A stretch of DNA of 64,000 nucleotides from contig JOGW01000003.1 of the NCBI GenBank assembly GCA_000721375.1, forward strand, positions 186,001 to 250,000, given 5' to 3'. A model generated the notes under the pieces. That model did no database searches. It had not been told where the DNA came from and was given only the letters and a program-made list of their open reading frames with translations. Below, one piece after another: positions 48,314-57,130 of the stretch. Made by a program: the position numbers and the translations under genes. Position 1 is the first letter of the stretch, and each line of letters opens with the position of its first letter. This DNA is from Streptomyces sp. NRRL B-3428. Its GTDB lineage: Bacteria; Actinomycetota; Actinomycetes; Streptomycetales; Streptomycetaceae.

Positions 48314-49438
48314 TCAGCCCTTGCTCAGGCGCTCCACCGCGGCCGCGACCCGCTCGTCGGTGGCCGTGAACGCCACACGGACGAACTGCTGCCCGGCCTC
48401 GCCGTAGAACTCACCGGGCGCGACCAGAATGCCGAGCGTGGCCAGATACGCCACCGTCTCCCAGCAGTTCTCGTCCCGGGTCGCCCACAGGTAGAGGCTG
48501 GCCTCGCTGTGCTCGATACGGAAGCCGTGGGCCTCCAGAGCGCCGCGCAGCGCTTGGCGGCGGGCCGCGTACCGGGCGCGCTGCTCGGTCACGTGCGCGT
48601 CGTCGCCCAGCGCGACGGCGGCCGCGGCCTGTACGGGCGCGGCGGTCATCATGCCGCCGTGCTTGCGGATCTGCAGCAGGTCGTACAGGAGGTTCTCGTC
48701 ACCGGCGAGGAACGCGAACCGGTAGCCGGCCAGGTTGGAGCGCTTGGACAGCGAGTGGACGGCGATCAGGCCCTCGTAGGAGCCGCCGCAGACGTCCGGG
48801 TGCAGCACCGAGACCGGCTCCGCCTCCCAGCCGAGCTCCAGGTAGCACTCGTCGGAGACCACGAGGATGCCGTGCTCGCGCGCCCAGGCCACGATCCGGA
48901 CCAGTTCGTCCTTGGCGAGGACCCGACCGGTGGGATTGGAGGGCGAGTTGAGCCACAGGAGCTTGATGCCGGTGGGGTCGAGGTCCGTGCCCGCGGCGTC
49001 AGCCGCAAATGTCTCAGTGTCGTACGCGACGTACTCCGCGCGGGCCAGCCGCGCGCCCACCTCGTACGTCGGGTAGGCGAGCCGCGGGTAGGCCACCTTG
49101 TCGCCGGGGCCGAGACCCAGCTGGGTCGGCAGCCAGGCCACCAGCTCCTTGGAGCCGACGGTCGGCAGCACGTTGCGATGGGTGAACCCGCTTGCGCCCA
49201 GGCGCCGTTCGCACCAGCCGACGAGCGCGTCCCGCAGCTCCGCCGTGCCCCACACCGTCGGATAGCCCGGCGAGTCCGCCGCGGCGACCAGGGCTTTCTG
49301 GATCAGCTCGGGCACCGGGTCCACCGGAGTGCCGACCGAGAGGTCGACGATGCCGTCCGCGTGCGCGGCGGCGGTGGCCTTGTACGGCTCGAGCTTGTCC
49401 CAGGGGAACACGGGCAGACGGTCGGAGACTGCGCTCAC
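48314..49438 (-). CDS. dapC: N-succinyldiaminopimelate aminotransferase
   Basis: A 374-residue class I/II PLP aminotransferase. Landmarks: SPGYPTVWGTAELRDAL, NSPSNPTGRVL, SDECYLELGW, and HSLSKRSNLAGYRFAF with the PLP-binding Lys. Length, sequence and the adjacent ferredoxin gene match actinobacterial DapC (Rv1178), which transaminates N-succinyl-2-amino-6-oxopimelate, the step before DapE. I chose GTG 49438 (VSAVSDRLPVFPWDKLEPYK), preceded by AAAGTGAG; the open frame extends to 49498. Confidence 0.92.
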   Translation of the reverse strand: MSAVSDRLPVFPWDKLEPYKATAAAHADGIVDLSVGTPVDPVPELIQKALVAAADSPGYPTVWGTAELRDALVGWCERRLGASGFTHRNVLPTVGSKELVAWLPTQLGLGPGDKVAYPRLAYPTYEVGARLARAEYVAYDTETFAADAAGTDLDPTGIKLLWLNSPSNPTGRVLAKDELVRIVAWAREHGILVVSDECYLELGWEAEPVSVLHPDVCGGSYEGLIAVHSLSKRSNLAGYRFAFLAGDENLLYDLLQIRKHGGMMTAAPVQAAAAVALGDDAHVTEQRARYAARRQALRGALEAHGFRIEHSEASLYLWATRDENCWETVAYLATLGILVAPGEFYGEAGQQFVRVAFTATDERVAAAVERLSKG

Positions 49439-49503
49439 CGGTTGCTCACTTTCTCGTACGGGCTCTCTCGTACACACATCTCGTACGTACGAAAACACCT
49501 CGG

Positions 49504-49537
49504 CCCCGTACGGCAGTCGGTCAACTGCCGTACGGGG
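49504..49537 (-). terminator. Terminator after ferredoxin gene
   Basis: Perfect 14-bp stem CCCCGTACGGCAGT / ACTGCCGTACGGGG with a 6-base loop; on the minus strand TTTT follows shortly. It separates fdxA from dapC. Confidence 0.85.
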
Positions 49538-49566
49538 ACCGGAAAGGCGTTGTGCCGCTTACCGAC

Positions 49567-49887
49567 TTACTGGTTCTGCGGCGGCAGTGCGGCGACGAAC
49601 GGGTGGTCGCGCTCGATCAGGCCGAGCTTGCTGGCACCGCCCGGGGAGCCGAGCTCGTCGAAGAACTCGACGTTCGCCTTGTAGTAGTCCTTCCACTCCT
49701 CAGGAGTGTCGTCCTCGTAGAAGATCGCCTCGACCGGGCAGACCGGCTCGCAGGCACCACAGTCGACGCATTCATCCGGGTGGATGTACAAGGACCGGGA
49801 GCCCTCGTAGATGCAGTCGACCGGGCACTCCTCGATGCACGCCTTGTCCTTGACGTCGACACAAGGCTGCGCGATGACGTAAGTCAC
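49567..49887 (-). CDS. fdxA: Seven-iron ferredoxin
   Basis: A 106-residue 7Fe ferredoxin. C9, C17, C21 and C50 with the following Pro, and C25, C40, C43, C46, match the 3Fe-4S plus 4Fe-4S ligand pattern. The C-terminal extension (EEWKDYYKANVEFF...) is typical of actinobacterial FdxA/FdxC. A small electron carrier for cytochromes P450 and other redox enzymes. GTG start with GAGGAGGA. Followed by its own terminator. Confidence 0.95.
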   Translation of the reverse strand: MTYVIAQPCVDVKDKACIEECPVDCIYEGSRSLYIHPDECVDCGACEPVCPVEAIFYEDDTPEEWKDYYKANVEFFDELGSPGGASKLGLIERDHPFVAALPPQNQ

Positions 49888-50027
49888 GCTGTCGTTCCTC
49901 CTCGATAGGGCGCTGGCGGGCCGCTCGGGCCTCCGCCACCTGGCGCGCGGGAGCGCGGCGTCGTCGATGCCCGCACCTAGTATCTCCGTTCCGGGGCATG
50001 ATCCGAACAGGAGGGGCGGACTGAGCT

Positions 50028-51035
50028 GTGGAAATCATTGGTGGCGGTCTTCTCGAAATCCGCATCAACCGCTCTGACGTGGGCAAACGGGTCTCCGTCC
50101 GATCCTTGACGGAAGCCGGGACGCCCGGGGCGAAGTTCACCGACACGGTGGGCGTTCTCACATCGTGGAACAAGGATGTGCTGCTCATCACACGACGTGA
50201 CGGCTCGCCCGTCCGTATCGCGGAATCGGTGCTGGTCGCGGGCAAGGTCGTGCCCCCGGCACCCGCCCGCAGGCGTGGCCCCGCGGCCTCCTTCCCTGAG
50301 CTGGCTCGGGTGACGGCGCGCGGCTGGCAGCCCGTGGAGAGCGAGGCGCTCGGCGAGTGGGAGCTGCGCTTCGCGGACGGCTTCACCCGGCGGGCCAACT
50401 CGGTGCTTGCGCTCGGGGACCCCGGGATACCGCTCGACCAGGCACTTTCCTTCGTACGAGGGTGGTATGCGGAGCGCGGTCTGCCCGCGGACATCCAGAC
50501 CTCGACCGGGGCCGAGGGCACCCATGAACTGCTGTGCGCACAGCTCGAGGAGCACGGCTGGGCGCAGCACACGCCCGCGCAGGTGTGGATCGGCGCGCTC
50601 GCGCCGGTGGGCGACACGGACGGCGACATCACGCGCGTACGGCTCTCGCGGACCTGCGACGAGCCCTGGATGAGCCGTTACAAGCGGTTCGGCGAGGCCT
50701 CACCCGCGGTGCTCAAGGTGCTGCACAACGGGCCTTCGGTGTGGTTCGCGACGGTGCCCGCGGACGACGGCGGGGCGCCGGCCGCGATCGGGCGGTGTGT
50801 GGTCGACGGGCGCTGGGCAGGGTTCATGGCGGTCGAGGTCGCCCCGGAGTGCCGGCGCCGTGGTCTGGCCACGGCCGTCATGACGGCGCTCGCCCGGCAG
50901 GCCCTGGACGAGGGTGCCTCGGCGGCCTGGCTCCAGGTGGAGTCCGACAACGAGGCGGCCCAGCGGATGTACGAGCGGATGGGCTTCGCGGCGCATCACC
51001 ACTACCACTACCACCGTGCCCCCGACCCGTCCTGA
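50028..51035 (+). CDS. GNAT family N-acetyltransferase
   Basis: A 335-residue protein. The C-terminal GNAT domain has motif A VEVAPECRRRGLATAVMTAL (acetyl-CoA phosphate loop RRRGLA) and motif B ASAAWLQVESDNEAAQRMYERMGF. The N-terminal about 75 residues form a small beta-barrel-like domain (GKRVSVRSLTEAG...TDTVGVLTSWNKDVLLITRRDGS). The C-terminus is His/Tyr-rich (HHHYHYHRAP). Acceptor substrate unknown. GTG 50028 with AGGAGGGG; TAGTAT (49979-49984) is a good -10, giving a leader of about 38 bases. Confidence 0.9.
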   Translation: MEIIGGGLLEIRINRSDVGKRVSVRSLTEAGTPGAKFTDTVGVLTSWNKDVLLITRRDGSPVRIAESVLVAGKVVPPAPARRRGPAASFPELARVTARGWQPVESEALGEWELRFADGFTRRANSVLALGDPGIPLDQALSFVRGWYAERGLPADIQTSTGAEGTHELLCAQLEEHGWAQHTPAQVWIGALAPVGDTDGDITRVRLSRTCDEPWMSRYKRFGEASPAVLKVLHNGPSVWFATVPADDGGAPAAIGRCVVDGRWAGFMAVEVAPECRRRGLATAVMTALARQALDEGASAAWLQVESDNEAAQRMYERMGFAAHHHYHYHRAPDPS

Positions 51036-51052
51036 GCCATGAACGAGTCCCC

Positions 51053-51880
51053 ATGACCGAGTCACCGTGGCGTGAGCAGTTCGCCGATGAGGTCCGGGCC
51101 GAGCGCCCGGACCTCGCACTGCTGTGCCTGCTGATCGGGGCGGAGGCCGAGTGCGCGGCGGACTCCTCGACGATCGACGCGGCGCAGATCGAGCTCGACC
51201 GGCTCGCGGGTCTGCTGCCGTACCGTCCTGGCAGCTCCGCGGCGTGGGCGCGCGCCGTGGGTGAACTCCTCGGCGAACGCTGCGGGTTCCGCGGCGCACC
51301 CCCCGACTACCAGCGGCTCGAATCCTCCCTGCTGCACGAGGTGCTGCGCCGCCGGCGCGGACTGCCGATCCTGCTCTCGGTGGTGTGGCTCGAGGTCGCC
51401 CGGCGGGCCGGCGCGCCCGTGTACGGCGTCGCGCTGCCCGGCCATTTCGTCGTCGGCTTCGGCGAACCGGGCGAAGAGCCGCTGCTGGCCGACCCCTTCG
51501 ACGGGGGCCGGGTCCTGACGGGTACGGACGCCTCGCTGTTGGTGGCCGGCGCGACGGGGGCGCCGCTCGACCCGTCGATGCTCCGCCCCGCTTCCCCGCT
51601 GGACATCGTGCTGCGCATCCTCAACAACATCCGGGCGTGGGCCGCGGCCCGTCCCGAGCAGTCGGCGGTGGCCCTGTGGGCCGTGGAGCTGTCCCTGCTC
51701 CTGCCGTCGCATCCGGCCAGACTGCGGTTCGAGCGCGCGCAACTTCTCGTACAGCGAGGCGAGTTCGTCCGCGGCGCCGTCGAGCTGGAGGCGTACGCCG
51801 ATGTGGTGGACGCGGTGGACCGCACCTGGGCCGAGGAGGTGCGGGGGCAGGCGCGAGCGGCCCGGGCGCGGCTCAACTAG
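51053..51880 (+). CDS. SirB1/transglutaminase-like protein
   Basis: A 275-residue protein of the SirB1 (transglutaminase-like, N-terminal) family: YQRLESSLLHEVLRRRRGLPILLSVVWLEVARRAGAPVYGVALPGHFVVGF is the family core. The Cys-His-Asp triad of transglutaminases is replaced (Ser at the Cys site in PILLSVVW), so it is probably non-enzymatic. A helical-repeat tail follows (LSLLLPSHPARLRFERAQLLVQRGEF), TPR-like. It starts 17 bases after the GNAT stop, probably co-transcribed. No strong ribosome binding site. Confidence 0.85.
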   Translation: MTESPWREQFADEVRAERPDLALLCLLIGAEAECAADSSTIDAAQIELDRLAGLLPYRPGSSAAWARAVGELLGERCGFRGAPPDYQRLESSLLHEVLRRRRGLPILLSVVWLEVARRAGAPVYGVALPGHFVVGFGEPGEEPLLADPFDGGRVLTGTDASLLVAGATGAPLDPSMLRPASPLDIVLRILNNIRAWAAARPEQSAVALWAVELSLLLPSHPARLRFERAQLLVQRGEFVRGAVELEAYADVVDAVDRTWAEEVRGQARAARARLN

Positions 51881-51955
51881 GGCCCCCGCAGGGCCTGTCA
51901 GGACCTCGCGGGACCCACCGGGACCTCGCCGGAACCTCCCCAGGCCTTCCCGGCG

Positions 51956-52573
51956 CTACAGCCAGCCCTTCTCCCGCGCGATCCGCACCGCCTCGGCCCG
52001 GTTGCGGGCCGCCAGCTTCTGGATCGCCGTGGAGAGGTAGTTGCGGACCGTCCCCTGGGACAGGTGCAGGCGGGCGGCCAGTTCCGCGTTGGTCGCGCCG
52101 TCCGCGGCCTCGCGCAGGACGTCGCGTTCGCGGTCCGTGAGCGGGTCGGCGCCCTCCGACAGAGCGGCCGCCGCCAGGGCCGGGTCGATGACCTTCTCGC
52201 CGGCCAGGACCTTGCGTACCGCTTCGGCCAGCTGGGACGCCGGGGCATCCTTGACCAGGAAGGCCGAGGCTCCGGACTCCATCGCGCGGCGGAGATATCC
52301 CGGGCGGCCGAAGGTCGTCAGGATGACCACCTTCAACAGCGGGAACTGCGCGGAGAGTTCGGCCGCCACATCCAGCCCCGTCGCGCCCGGCATCTCGATG
52401 TCGAGCAGGGCCACGTCGGGGGTGTGGGCGCGCACCGCGTCCACCACCTCGTCGCCTCGCGCGGCCTGGGCGACCACCTCGATATCGGGTTCGAGGCCGA
52501 GCAGCGCCGCGAGCGCCTCACGGACCATCGACTGGTCTTCGGCCAGCAGCACCCTGATCGTTGCGGAGGTCAT
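51956..52573 (-). CDS. LuxR-family response regulator
   Basis: A 205-residue NarL/DesR-type response regulator. Receiver domain with acidic pair AEDQ, phospho-acceptor Asp58 in LLDIEMPG, Thr in LTTFGRPG and Lys in LVKDAP; C-terminal LuxR helix-turn-helix LTDREREDVL-like DPLTDRERDVLREAADGATNAELAARLHLSQGTVRNYLSTAI. Last gene of a four-gene operon with ATGA overlap to its kinase. A palindrome upstream of the first gene (55613-55626) is the obvious candidate target. Confidence 0.93.
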   Translation of the reverse strand: MTSATIRVLLAEDQSMVREALAALLGLEPDIEVVAQAARGDEVVDAVRAHTPDVALLDIEMPGATGLDVAAELSAQFPLLKVVILTTFGRPGYLRRAMESGASAFLVKDAPASQLAEAVRKVLAGEKVIDPALAAAALSEGADPLTDRERDVLREAADGATNAELAARLHLSQGTVRNYLSTAIQKLAARNRAEAVRIAREKGWL

Positions 52574-53892
52574 GCCCCGGATCCTAGAGGTGCGCCGGTT
52601 TCCGGAGGCATGCCGGTCGCTGTCGGCGGGGAGCCGGGGGTATCGGCTCCGTGAGCTCCCAGAGGCACGCGGGCGACAAGGCGGAACCCCTTGCGGCCCG
52701 GGCCGGCCTCCAAGGTGCCGCCGACGGCCGAGAGGCGTTCCTCCAGGCCCGTCAGACCATTGCCCCGGCCACCGCCCGCGGCGTCCGTCCCGCGCGCACC
52801 GCCCCCGTCGCCTTCGCGCTCTCCCGTGGGCCCGCCGGGTCCGCCGGAACCTCCGGAACCGTCGTCCTCCACGACGAGCTCGCCGACCGGACCGTCCAAG
52901 GTCTGGCGGACGACCAGATCCACCGTGCAGCGACGGGCCCCCGAATGCCGTACGACATTCGTGACCGCCTCGCGCAGCGCCCAGGCCAGCGCCTCCTCCA
53001 CGGCCTCGGGAAGCGCCGGGGCCGTGGCCGGTACGGTCGCCACGATGCCGCCCGCAGCCAACACCGTGCGCGCACCGGCCAGTTCGCCGGGCAGCGTCGC
53101 CCGGCGGTAACCCGTCACCGCCTCCCGTACGTCCACGAGGGCCTGCCGGCTGACCCGCTCGATGTCGGCGACCTGTTCGGCCGCCTTCTCGGGGTGGCCG
53201 GGGAGCATCCGGCCGGCAAGCTCGCTCTTGAGCGTGATCAGCGACAGGGAGTGGCCGAGCAGATCGTGCAGGTCGCGGGCCAGGCGCAGGCGTTCCTCGT
53301 TGGCGGCGAGTGCCGCGACCGTCGCCCGGGCCTCGCGGAGCTGGATCGTGGTCTGCACGAGCTGGCGGATACCGCACATCGCGAAGCCGATCATCAGGGT
53401 CAACAGGCCCAGGGAGGCGACCACTTCACCGATCGGCTCGGTCCGCCTGCCGATGACGATCATCGTGACCGTGACCACCGGGATGGCCCAGCGTGCGTGC
53501 CGGAAGGGCAGGACCGCGCCCATCGCCACGGAGACGTAGATGAACAGGCCGAGCCAGTCGTCCCCGAGGCTGTACGCGAGCACGGAGCCGAGCACGTACA
53601 GGAAGAGCAGTGAGGCACCCGGGACCAGCAGGGACCCGGCCTGCGAGGTGAAACGGAAGACCAGCGAGAGATACGCGGCGACGAAGATCCCCAGGCCGAG
53701 CCAGCCGAGGACCGTTGCGCCGACGGTGTGGTTGCCGTGCGCCAGGTCCATGACCGGGGAGGCCATGAAGACCAGCCAGATGCCGATCCACAGCATCTTG
53801 GAGAGGACCAGCTTGCGGTTCGTCGGCGGGCGGCCGATCGGAAGCTCGATGTCGTCGCCGGGGAGCACTCTCTCGCGGTCGTCGGCCTTCAC
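52570..53892 (-). CDS. Sensor histidine kinase (NarL/DesK class)
   Basis: A 440-residue kinase with six predicted membrane helices (about 30-190) and almost no outer loop, suggesting it senses the membrane itself or a membrane-bound ligand. The HisKA_3 box is LARDLHDLLGHSLSLI with the phosphorylated His; the ATPase domain has N box ALREAVTNVVRHS and a G2-like GNGLTGLEERL. Between the G boxes lies an unusual Gly-rich insert of about 30 residues (GSGGSGGPGGPTG...). GTG 53892 overlaps the permease stop (GTGA). Confidence 0.92.
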   Translation of the reverse strand: MKADDRERVLPGDDIELPIGRPPTNRKLVLSKMLWIGIWLVFMASPVMDLAHGNHTVGATVLGWLGLGIFVAAYLSLVFRFTSQAGSLLVPGASLLFLYVLGSVLAYSLGDDWLGLFIYVSVAMGAVLPFRHARWAIPVVTVTMIVIGRRTEPIGEVVASLGLLTLMIGFAMCGIRQLVQTTIQLREARATVAALAANEERLRLARDLHDLLGHSLSLITLKSELAGRMLPGHPEKAAEQVADIERVSRQALVDVREAVTGYRRATLPGELAGARTVLAAGGIVATVPATAPALPEAVEEALAWALREAVTNVVRHSGARRCTVDLVVRQTLDGPVGELVVEDDGSGGSGGPGGPTGEREGDGGGARGTDAAGGGRGNGLTGLEERLSAVGGTLEAGPGRKGFRLVARVPLGAHGADTPGSPPTATGMPPETGAPLGSGA

Positions 53893-54638
53893 GCCTTCAG
53901 CGCATCCTTCCGGTACAGCCACGCCGCGCCGCCCACGAAGAGCGCGAAGTACACGGCGAGGGTCGCGATGTCACGTGCGCCGGGTGCGTTGCCCAGTTCG
54001 ATGGCCTGGCCGAGCGCGGCGTACGCGTGGGTGGGGAGCCACTCGGCGACATTCTGCAGCCACTGCGGGAAGGTCGTCATGGGCATCCACAGACCGCCGA
54101 GCATCGCCAGGCCGAAGTACACGATCATCGTCAGCGGGCGCACCGCGTCACCGGTCGCGAGATAGCCGATGGCCACGCCGAGTGCGGCGAAGACCAGGCT
54201 GCCCGCCCAGATGGTGCCGGTGAGCGCGAGCCACTGCCAGGCGGCGAGGTGCACGTCCTTGGCGAACGCGGCGACCAGGAAGACCACCACGATCGACGGC
54301 AGGCTGACCACGGCGGCGCTCGCCGTCTTGGCGAGGACGTAGCCGCGGCCGGGCAGCGCGGTCAGGCGCAGCTGGCGCACCCAGCCGCTCTCGCGCTCCT
54401 TGGCGATACGTTCGCTGTTGCCCATGAGGACGGCGGTCAGGGCTCCGAAAGAGGCCATGGACACCATCATGTACGTAGGCACGCTCAGGTCGCCGATCTT
54501 GTCCGTGCTGCTCGCGCCGCCCGCGATCAGCAGGAACAGCGCCGCGGGGTAGACCACCGAGAAGAACAGGAACTTGCGGTTGCGCAGGGCCCGGGCCAGC
54601 TCAAGGCGGATCAGGGCGCTGGAAGTGAGAGCGTTCAT
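53889..54638 (-). CDS. ABC-2 type transporter permease
   Basis: A 249-residue permease with six predicted membrane helices, ABC-2 family (MNALTSSALIRLELARALRNRKFLFFSVVYPAALFLL; GLAMLGGLWMPMTTFPQWLQ). Overlaps both neighbours by 4 bases. With the upstream ATPase it forms an exporter; such pairs linked to a DesK/DesR-like system often act in drug or lipid/antibiotic-stress response. Confidence 0.92.
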   Translation of the reverse strand: MNALTSSALIRLELARALRNRKFLFFSVVYPAALFLLIAGGASSTDKIGDLSVPTYMMVSMASFGALTAVLMGNSERIAKERESGWVRQLRLTALPGRGYVLAKTASAAVVSLPSIVVVFLVAAFAKDVHLAAWQWLALTGTIWAGSLVFAALGVAIGYLATGDAVRPLTMIVYFGLAMLGGLWMPMTTFPQWLQNVAEWLPTHAYAALGQAIELGNAPGARDIATLAVYFALFVGGAAWLYRKDALKA

Positions 54639-55552
54639 GCTGCCTTGGCCTCCTCGGCCTGGGTGAGGGCGACGAAGGCCTGTTCGAGGCCGAGGCCGGC
54701 GACCTCGAGGTTGCGGGGATAGAGACCGAGGCCGTACAGCGCGTGCACCGTGGCGTCGGCGTCGTGCGAGCGCATCCGGACCGTCCGGCCGGAGATCTCA
54801 AGGGAGTTGAGGAAGGGCAGACCGGCAAGCCGTGTCTCGTCGACGGGACCTTCGAGCTCGAAGGAGATCCGCCGCGCACCGGCCTTCGCCTTGATCTCGG
54901 CGGCGGTGCCGTCGGCGAGGAGGCGGCCGCGGTGCAGGACGAGGACGCGGTCGGCGATCGCGTCGGCCTCTTCGAGGTAGTGCGTGGCGAACAGGACCGT
55001 ACGGCCCTCGTCGGCCTGCTCGCGCATGGTCGCCCAGAACGCCTGACGGCTGGTGACGTCCATACCGGTGGTGGGCTCGTCGAGCACGATCAGATCGCTG
55101 TCGCCCGCGGTGGCGAGCGCGAACCGCACGCGCTGCTCCTGACCACCGGAGAGCTTGTTCACCTTGCGGCCGGCGATCTGCGTGAGGCCGGCCTGCGTCA
55201 TGACCTGGTCGACGGGGTAGCGGCGCGGGTGCAGCGCGCAGCCGAGCTCGACCAGCTCGCGTACGGTGACGTCCTCCATCAGACCGCCGCTCTGCAGCAT
55301 CGCGCCGATCCGGCCGGCGGCGATCGCCTCGCGGGGCGCCTTGCCGAAGACCTCGACGGTGCCGGTGTCGGCCGACCGCAGCCCGAGCAGCAGGTCGAGG
55401 GTGGTGGACTTCCCGGCGCCGTTGGGGCCGAGCAGGGCGACGGTTTCGCCGGGGTGGAGCTGGAGGGTCAGGCCGTCGACGGCGCGCACGGAGCCGTAGC
55501 TCTTGGCCACGCTCTCGAAGCGCACGGCGGCGGTGATGGCTGAGGTCGTCAT
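54635..55552 (-). CDS. ABC exporter ATP-binding protein
   Basis: A 305-residue ATPase: Walker A GPNGAGKST, Q-loop MLQSGGL, signature LSGGQEQR, Walker B LIVLDEPTTGMD, H-loop THY, and the DrrA-like C-terminal domain. First gene of the operon ATPase-permease-kinase-regulator (55552 to 51956). Start at ATG 55552; the open frame further upstream is non-coding. Its leader of about 60-70 bases contains the 14-bp palindrome likely bound by the regulator. Confidence 0.92.
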   Translation of the reverse strand: MTTSAITAAVRFESVAKSYGSVRAVDGLTLQLHPGETVALLGPNGAGKSTTLDLLLGLRSADTGTVEVFGKAPREAIAAGRIGAMLQSGGLMEDVTVRELVELGCALHPRRYPVDQVMTQAGLTQIAGRKVNKLSGGQEQRVRFALATAGDSDLIVLDEPTTGMDVTSRQAFWATMREQADEGRTVLFATHYLEEADAIADRVLVLHRGRLLADGTAAEIKAKAGARRISFELEGPVDETRLAGLPFLNSLEISGRTVRMRSHDADATVHALYGLGLYPRNLEVAGLGLEQAFVALTQAEEAKAA

Positions 55553-55612
55553 GTGATCCACGATCCCGTGGGCGGGGGTGCGCCGTGCAGTGCCGTCGGT
55601 CGTGGGTCCCGC

Positions 55613-55626
55613 ATGACAGCTGTCAT
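55613..55626. promoter_or_regulatory. Perfect palindrome upstream of ABC/two-component operon
   Basis: ATGACAGCTGTCAT, perfect 14 bp. TGTCATACGAGG and TGTCATACGGGG follow as direct half-repeats (about 55621-55655). Probable operator for the LuxR-type regulator of the operon. Confidence 0.6.
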
Positions 55627-55774
55627 ACGAGGAAGGCGCGGGTGTCATACGGGGTGCCGGGGCCTGGTGGTGGGGCTGGCACCCGGGCGGCTCGGGGGAC
55701 CTCTCCAATGCGCGGGCGGCGTACCGCGACGGAGGCTGAACAAGCCCTTTCCGTAAGCCAGTTGGAGGCCCTCC

Positions 55775-57061
55775 GTGCCCGCACGCCACTCCTCTCCCGC
55801 CCGCCGTTCCACCGCACTGCGGGCCGGCGCGGCCCTCGTCTGCTGCGGGCTGCTCGTGGGCGGCACGGGCACCTCGCTCGCGGCCGCCCACACACCCGCC
55901 GCCCATGTTCGCGACGCCACGGCCCACCATCGCGGCACCCTGGTCTCCGCAGAGAGGCTCTACGCCCTCACCTCCCCCGAGGCCGTCGCCGACGAGCTGC
56001 GCCGGGCCGGGTTCGACACCGGTTCCGTACGGCACGCAGTGGTGGCCTACCGCCTGATCTACCGGACCGTCGACACCGCGGGCCGCCCCACCACCGCGAG
56101 CGGGCTCCTCGCGCTGCCTCTGAGCGGGGAGCGGCGCCTTCCCACCGTCTCCTTCGCGCACGGCACCGGCAGCCACAAGGACGACTCCCCGTCCATGAGC
56201 CGGGCCGACTTCGTCTCCGCCCCCGTGATCGCGCATGCCTCGGCGGGCGCGGCGGCCGTGGGACCCGACTACCTGGGCATGGGCGAGGGTCCCGGCCCTC
56301 ATCCGTGGATGGACATCCCCTCGGAGACCACGGCCTCGCTCGACATGCTCCGAGCGGCCCGCGCGTTCGTGCCGCGCACCGGCCGGTCCTTGGAGCGCGC
56401 GGTGCAGGTCACGGGCTTCTCGCAGGGCGCCTCGGCCGCCGTGTCCCTGGGCCGCGCGCTGCAGAGCGGCGCGGACCCGTACTTCCGGCTCGGCGCACTG
56501 GCGCCGATCAGCGGTGCGTACGACTTCGCCGGTACGGAGCTGCCGGCGCTGCTCGCGGGCCGCGTGGAGCCCAAGTCGGGTGTGGTGTACACGGCTTACC
56601 TCCTGGTGGCCTACAACCGGCTGCACTCCCTCTACGCCGACCCGGCCGAGGTCTTCCGCGCCCCGTACGACGGCACGGTGGAGGCGCTCTTCGACGGCGC
56701 GCACACGGGCGAGCAGCTGATGCGCGGCACCCCGGGCACCCTCGACGAGCTCCTGACCCCGCACGGCCGTGCGCTGCTCACGCATCCGACGGGCGCCTTC
56801 GCCGAGGCGCTGCGTACGACGGACGGGGTGTGCAAGGACTGGGCGCCGTACGCGCCGACCCGGCTCTACATGGCCTCCGGGGACGAGCAGGCCGTCACGG
56901 CGAACACCGACCGCTGCCGGGAGTGGCTGGGCGAACAGGGTGTGGACGTGCCGGTGGTCGACCTCGGCGCGGTCGACTACGCGGGCTCACGGCACCTGGG
57001 GTCGAACGTGGCGGGTACGACGGCCGTGGTGCGCTGGTTCGAGGAGCTGCGGCAGTCCTGA
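55775..57061 (+). CDS. Secreted lipase/esterase-like protein
   Basis: A 428-residue exported alpha/beta-hydrolase resembling secretory lipases (LIP family). Signal peptide with hydrophobic core LVCCGLLVGGTGTSLAAA and cleavage near residue 38. The nucleophile elbow is VTGFSQGASAAV, the acid may be Asp in ASGDEQAVT and the base His in GSRHLGSNV; YLGMGEGPGPHPWMD is another family stretch. GTG with GGAGG. It may hydrolyse esters outside the cell; divergent from the ABC/two-component operon. Followed by a terminator. Confidence 0.87.
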   Translation: MPARHSSPARRSTALRAGAALVCCGLLVGGTGTSLAAAHTPAAHVRDATAHHRGTLVSAERLYALTSPEAVADELRRAGFDTGSVRHAVVAYRLIYRTVDTAGRPTTASGLLALPLSGERRLPTVSFAHGTGSHKDDSPSMSRADFVSAPVIAHASAGAAAVGPDYLGMGEGPGPHPWMDIPSETTASLDMLRAARAFVPRTGRSLERAVQVTGFSQGASAAVSLGRALQSGADPYFRLGALAPISGAYDFAGTELPALLAGRVEPKSGVVYTAYLLVAYNRLHSLYADPAEVFRAPYDGTVEALFDGAHTGEQLMRGTPGTLDELLTPHGRALLTHPTGAFAEALRTTDGVCKDWAPYAPTRLYMASGDEQAVTANTDRCREWLGEQGVDVPVVDLGAVDYAGSRHLGSNVAGTTAVVRWFEELRQS

Positions 57062-57077
57062 GATCCCTTGAACGACA

Positions 57078-57111
57078 GGAGCCCGGCGCGACTCTCGTCG
57101 TGCCGGGCTCC
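57078..57111. terminator. Terminator between convergent genes
   Basis: GGAGCCCGGC (57078-57087) pairs with GCCGGGCTCC (57102-57111); the loop can pair further (GCGAC/GTCGT). Confidence 0.85.
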
Positions 57112-57130
57112 TCGCCGCGCGTGCGCGGGA

